Source of the DNA: Castellaniella sp. UBA6218
GTDB lineage: Bacteria > Pseudomonadota > Gammaproteobacteria > Burkholderiales > Burkholderiaceae_B
Reading direction: 5' to 3'
Assembly (NCBI GenBank): GCA_002421865.1
Contig: DISE01000085.1
Coordinates: 1 to 14,938, forward strand
Length of the DNA stretch: 14,938 bases
Shown: positions 13,148 through 14,938 of the stretch, piece by piece
How the letters are laid out: each line of letters starts with the position of its first letter
How positions within the stretch are numbered: position 1 is the stretch's first letter
Translations under genes and position numbers: made by a program
Notes under the pieces: model-generated
Told to the model about the DNA's origin: nothing
The model's database searches: none
What the model saw: only the letters and a program-made list of their open reading frames with translations

Positions 13148-13975
13148 ATGTCCTCCGGTTTCTCCCCGCGTCTTGTCCCGCTGAAGATCGTTGCCGCCTG
13201 CGTGACCCTGGGCCTGCATGCGGCCGTGCTGGCGATGGTGCTGTCCGCGCCGGTCGCCGAGGTCTCCCAGGGTCGGCCCGAGGCGCTGGACGTGCAGTTC
13301 GTGGAACTGGGGCCGGCGAGCGAGCCCGGGCCGGTGGCAGTGGCGGAACCCCGGCCGCCGGCGGAAACGCCGCCCGAGCCCGAGCCGGCCGTCCAGCCCG
13401 AGCCGGAACCCGGGCCCGCGGTCGCGCCGGAACCCGAAACCGAACCCGAGCCGGTCGTCGAGACGCCCGAGCCCGAATCCATCACCGAGCCGCCCCCGCC
13501 GGAACCCAGGCCGCGGCCCAAGCCCAAGCCCAAGCCCAAGCCGGAACCGAGGTCCAGGCCAGAACCCGAGCCGAAACCCCGGCTCCGGCCTGCGCCGGCC
13601 GCGCCGCAGGCGAGCGCCGCGCGGGACGCCACGGCGGGCGGCGCGCGGCAGGCCTCCGGGGCGCGCGGCGAGCCGGTGCCGGTGGATCCCGACCGGCCCC
13701 GCGCGATCGGCCAGGTGGACTATCTGGGCCAGCGGCCCAGCCCGGTGTACCCCCGGGTTTCGCAGCGGCGGGGCGAGCAGGGGCGGGTGGTGCTGCGCGT
13801 GCTGATCTCCCCGCTGGGCCAGGTGGCCGATGTGTCGGTGCGCACTTCGTCAGGCCATGCGCGCCTGGATGAGGCGGCCGTGGAGGCCATGCGCCATGCG
13901 CGGTTCCGTCCGTATACGGAAAACGGGATCGCCTACAAGGCGCTGGTGGACATTCCCTTCGATTTCGTCTTATAG
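13148..13975 (+). CDS. tonB: TonB energy-transducing protein
   Basis: The product has 275 residues from ATG 13148. A single N-terminal membrane anchor (about 13-33) contains TLGLHAAVL; H24 matches the essential TonB membrane His, while the usual Ser four residues before it is Thr (T20). A long Pro-Glu / Pro-Lys / Pro-Arg linker (about 58-158) spans the periplasm and includes PKPKPKPK (124-131). The C-terminal domain (about 195-275) has YPRVSQRRGEQGRVVLRVLI, DVSVRTSSG, LDEAAVEAMRHARFRPY and a final hydrophobic strand, all typical of TonB. It passes proton-motive force from ExbB-ExbD to outer-membrane receptors for siderophores, haem and similar ligands. No clear ribosome site precedes the ATG; longer readings of the frame begin inside the promoter. 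The gene is 9 bp from exbB. Confidence 0.94.
   Translation: MSSGFSPRLVPLKIVAACVTLGLHAAVLAMVLSAPVAEVSQGRPEALDVQFVELGPASEPGPVAVAEPRPPAETPPEPEPAVQPEPEPGPAVAPEPETEPEPVVETPEPESITEPPPPEPRPRPKPKPKPKPEPRSRPEPEPKPRLRPAPAAPQASAARDATAGGARQASGARGEPVPVDPDRPRAIGQVDYLGQRPSPVYPRVSQRRGEQGRVVLRVLISPLGQVADVSVRTSSGHARLDEAAVEAMRHARFRPYTENGIAYKALVDIPFDFVL
13517..13540 (+). repeat. Four perfect CCCAAG hexamer repeats inside tonB
   Basis: Four in-frame copies of CCCAAG encode PKPKPKPK (residues 124-131) in the TonB linker. Each copy is two codons, so gain or loss by slippage would keep the reading frame and only change linker length. Confidence 0.9.
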
Positions 13976-13984
13976 GACAGGAAC

Positions 13985-14860
13985 ATGATGCTTGATCTGA
14001 TCGGGAGCGCGGCGCTGACGCTGGCCCAGGCCGTGGGGCCGGACACCGCACAGGCCGCCGCTGACGCGGCGACGACCGCGGTTGCCACGGGCGCGGCGAC
14101 GACCGCCCGGACGGCGCTGGACTCCGGCGGCCAGGGAGTGCTGCATTTCATCGGTCAGAGCGACGCGGTGGGCAAGTCCCTGTTCGTCTTCCTGATGCTG
14201 ATGTCACTGGCGAGCTGGTATCTGATTCTGGCCAAGGGGTTGACGCACCTGCGCATCCGCCGCCGGTCGCGCAAGTTCCTGTCGGAGTTCTGGGCCGCCA
14301 GTTCGCTGGAGCAAGTGGAAAACGAAATTTCCACGCACGGGGCCGAAGAACCTTTCGCCCATCTGGCCAGCCATGCCATCCATGCCCAGCGGCACCACAC
14401 CCGGTACGGCGCGCTCAAGCTGGAGGAAAGCGGTTCCACGGCGGCTTTCGTGACGCGCACCATCCGCAAGGTCATCGACGAGGAGACCGCACGCCTGGAA
14501 AACGGCCTGACGGTGCTGGCCTCCGTGGGTTCGACCGCGCCGTTCGTGGGCCTGTTCGGCACGGTATGGGGTGTCTACCATGCCCTGTTGAGCATCAGCA
14601 TGACCGATGGCGTCACCATCAACCGCATCGCCGGCCCGGTGGGCGAGGCCCTGATCATGACCGGCCTGGGCCTGGCGGTGGCCATCCCCGCCGTGCTGGC
14701 CTACAACGCTTTCGTGCGGGTCAACCGCGTCTATCTGGCGCAACTGGACGCTTTCGCGCATGACCTGTTCACTTTCCTGACTACCGGCCAGCAGGTGGCC
14801 GACGGCAGTCATGAGCGCAACGGCCGGACGATCAGCCTGGCCAGCCACCGGGGAGCCTGA
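13985..14860 (+). CDS. exbB: ExbB proton-channel subunit of the TonB motor
   Basis: The product has 291 residues. An Ala/Thr-rich N-terminal extension (about 10-55), longer than in E. coli ExbB (244 residues), is followed by TM1 (about 62-86), a cytoplasmic domain with GALKLEESGSTAAFVTRTI, TM2 (about 175-202, VLASVGSTAPFVGLFGTVWG) and TM3 (about 221-245, MTGLGLAVAIPAVLAYN). The TM2 and TM3 stretches are hallmarks of the ExbB/TolQ/MotA family. The context beside tonB and exbD identifies it as ExbB rather than TolQ. The extension resembles the periplasmic leader of Pseudomonas-type ExbB and might be a cleaved signal peptide or a free tail. AGGAC lies upstream of ATG 13985; ATG 13988 is also possible. 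It sits 9 bp after tonB and 1 bp before exbD. Confidence 0.95.
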   Translation: MMLDLIGSAALTLAQAVGPDTAQAAADAATTAVATGAATTARTALDSGGQGVLHFIGQSDAVGKSLFVFLMLMSLASWYLILAKGLTHLRIRRRSRKFLSEFWAASSLEQVENEISTHGAEEPFAHLASHAIHAQRHHTRYGALKLEESGSTAAFVTRTIRKVIDEETARLENGLTVLASVGSTAPFVGLFGTVWGVYHALLSISMTDGVTINRIAGPVGEALIMTGLGLAVAIPAVLAYNAFVRVNRVYLAQLDAFAHDLFTFLTTGQQVADGSHERNGRTISLASHRGA

Positions 14861-14861
14861 C

Positions 14862-14938
14862 ATGGCGTTCGGCAGCTTCGATTCCAAAGGTCCGGGCACC
14901 ACCATGTCCGAGATCAACATGGTGCCGCTGATCGACGT
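14862..14938 (+). CDS. exbD: ExbD subunit of the TonB motor (5' part, cut by window end)
   Basis: The visible 25 codons read MAFGSFDSKGPGTTMSEINM then VPLID, the conserved start of ExbD just before its single membrane helix. The essential membrane Asp would lie a few residues beyond the window edge. A GGGAG ribosome site (14851-14855) lies within the last codons of exbB, and the start comes 1 bp after the exbB stop. ExbD works with ExbB as the proton-driven stator that energises TonB. Confidence 0.92.
   Translation, partial: MAFGSFDSKGPGTTMSEINMVPLID

Noticed and set aside
12937..13632. Upstream extension of the NEW3 protein frame
   Set aside because: It is antisense to tonB and low-complexity Gly/Ser-rich. 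The signal peptide at 12936 marks the true start.
13218..13805. 195-codon Arg/Pro-rich frame inside tonB
   Set aside because: It is a shifted reading of the tonB Pro-rich linker.
1..14938. CRISPR arrays, insertion sequences, prophage genes, c-di-GMP riboswitch
   Set aside because: No spaced direct repeats, transposase, integrase or phage genes, or riboswitch-like leader were seen.

Overview
The window is GC-rich proteobacterial chromosome. Protein content (YdfG-type dehydrogenase, Bordetella/Achromobacter-like TonB-ExbB-ExbD, NCS2 permease, hybrid kinase and c-di-GMP proteins) suggests a betaproteobacterium, probably Burkholderiales/Alcaligenaceae. This placement is inferred from family resemblance; no marker gene is complete here. 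I see no insertion sequence, prophage, CRISPR array or rRNA.

Left part (1-1740, + strand): the 3' end of a tRNA (probably tRNA-Phe) and its terminator; a promoter with the 19-bp spacer and CCTT-N11-AAGG dyad typical of MerR/CueR-type metal control; a small exported Met/Gly-rich protein; a long hairpin just before a ydfG-type short-chain dehydrogenase.

Signalling block (1741-7958, + strand): three tightly packed genes. They encode an exported solute-binding-like protein, a membrane hybrid histidine kinase (HisKA-HATPase-REC-REC-Hpt), and a REC-REC-GGDEF-EAL protein that overlaps the kinase by 4 bp. The layout suggests that a periplasmic signal is carried by phosphorelay to cyclic-di-GMP synthesis or breakdown. 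This is the strongest candidate for an uncharacterised system in the window.

Transport block (12936 down to 7977, - strand): an exported, C-terminally anchored NEW3/Ig-like protein, an ABC ATPase and an ABC-2 permease are joined by ATGA stop/start overlaps. They are followed by an NCS2-family permease with altered substrate motifs and a roughly 140-residue cytoplasmic C-terminal domain resembling an anti-sigma/GHKL ATPase fold. This block converges on the signalling operon with only 18 bp between stop codons.

Right part (13087-14938, + strand): a tonB-exbB-exbD operon, with exbD cut by the window end. It is headed by a Fur-box-like palindrome lying on a good sigma-70 promoter. The genes energise outer-membrane iron-complex uptake, and iron repression is the expected control.
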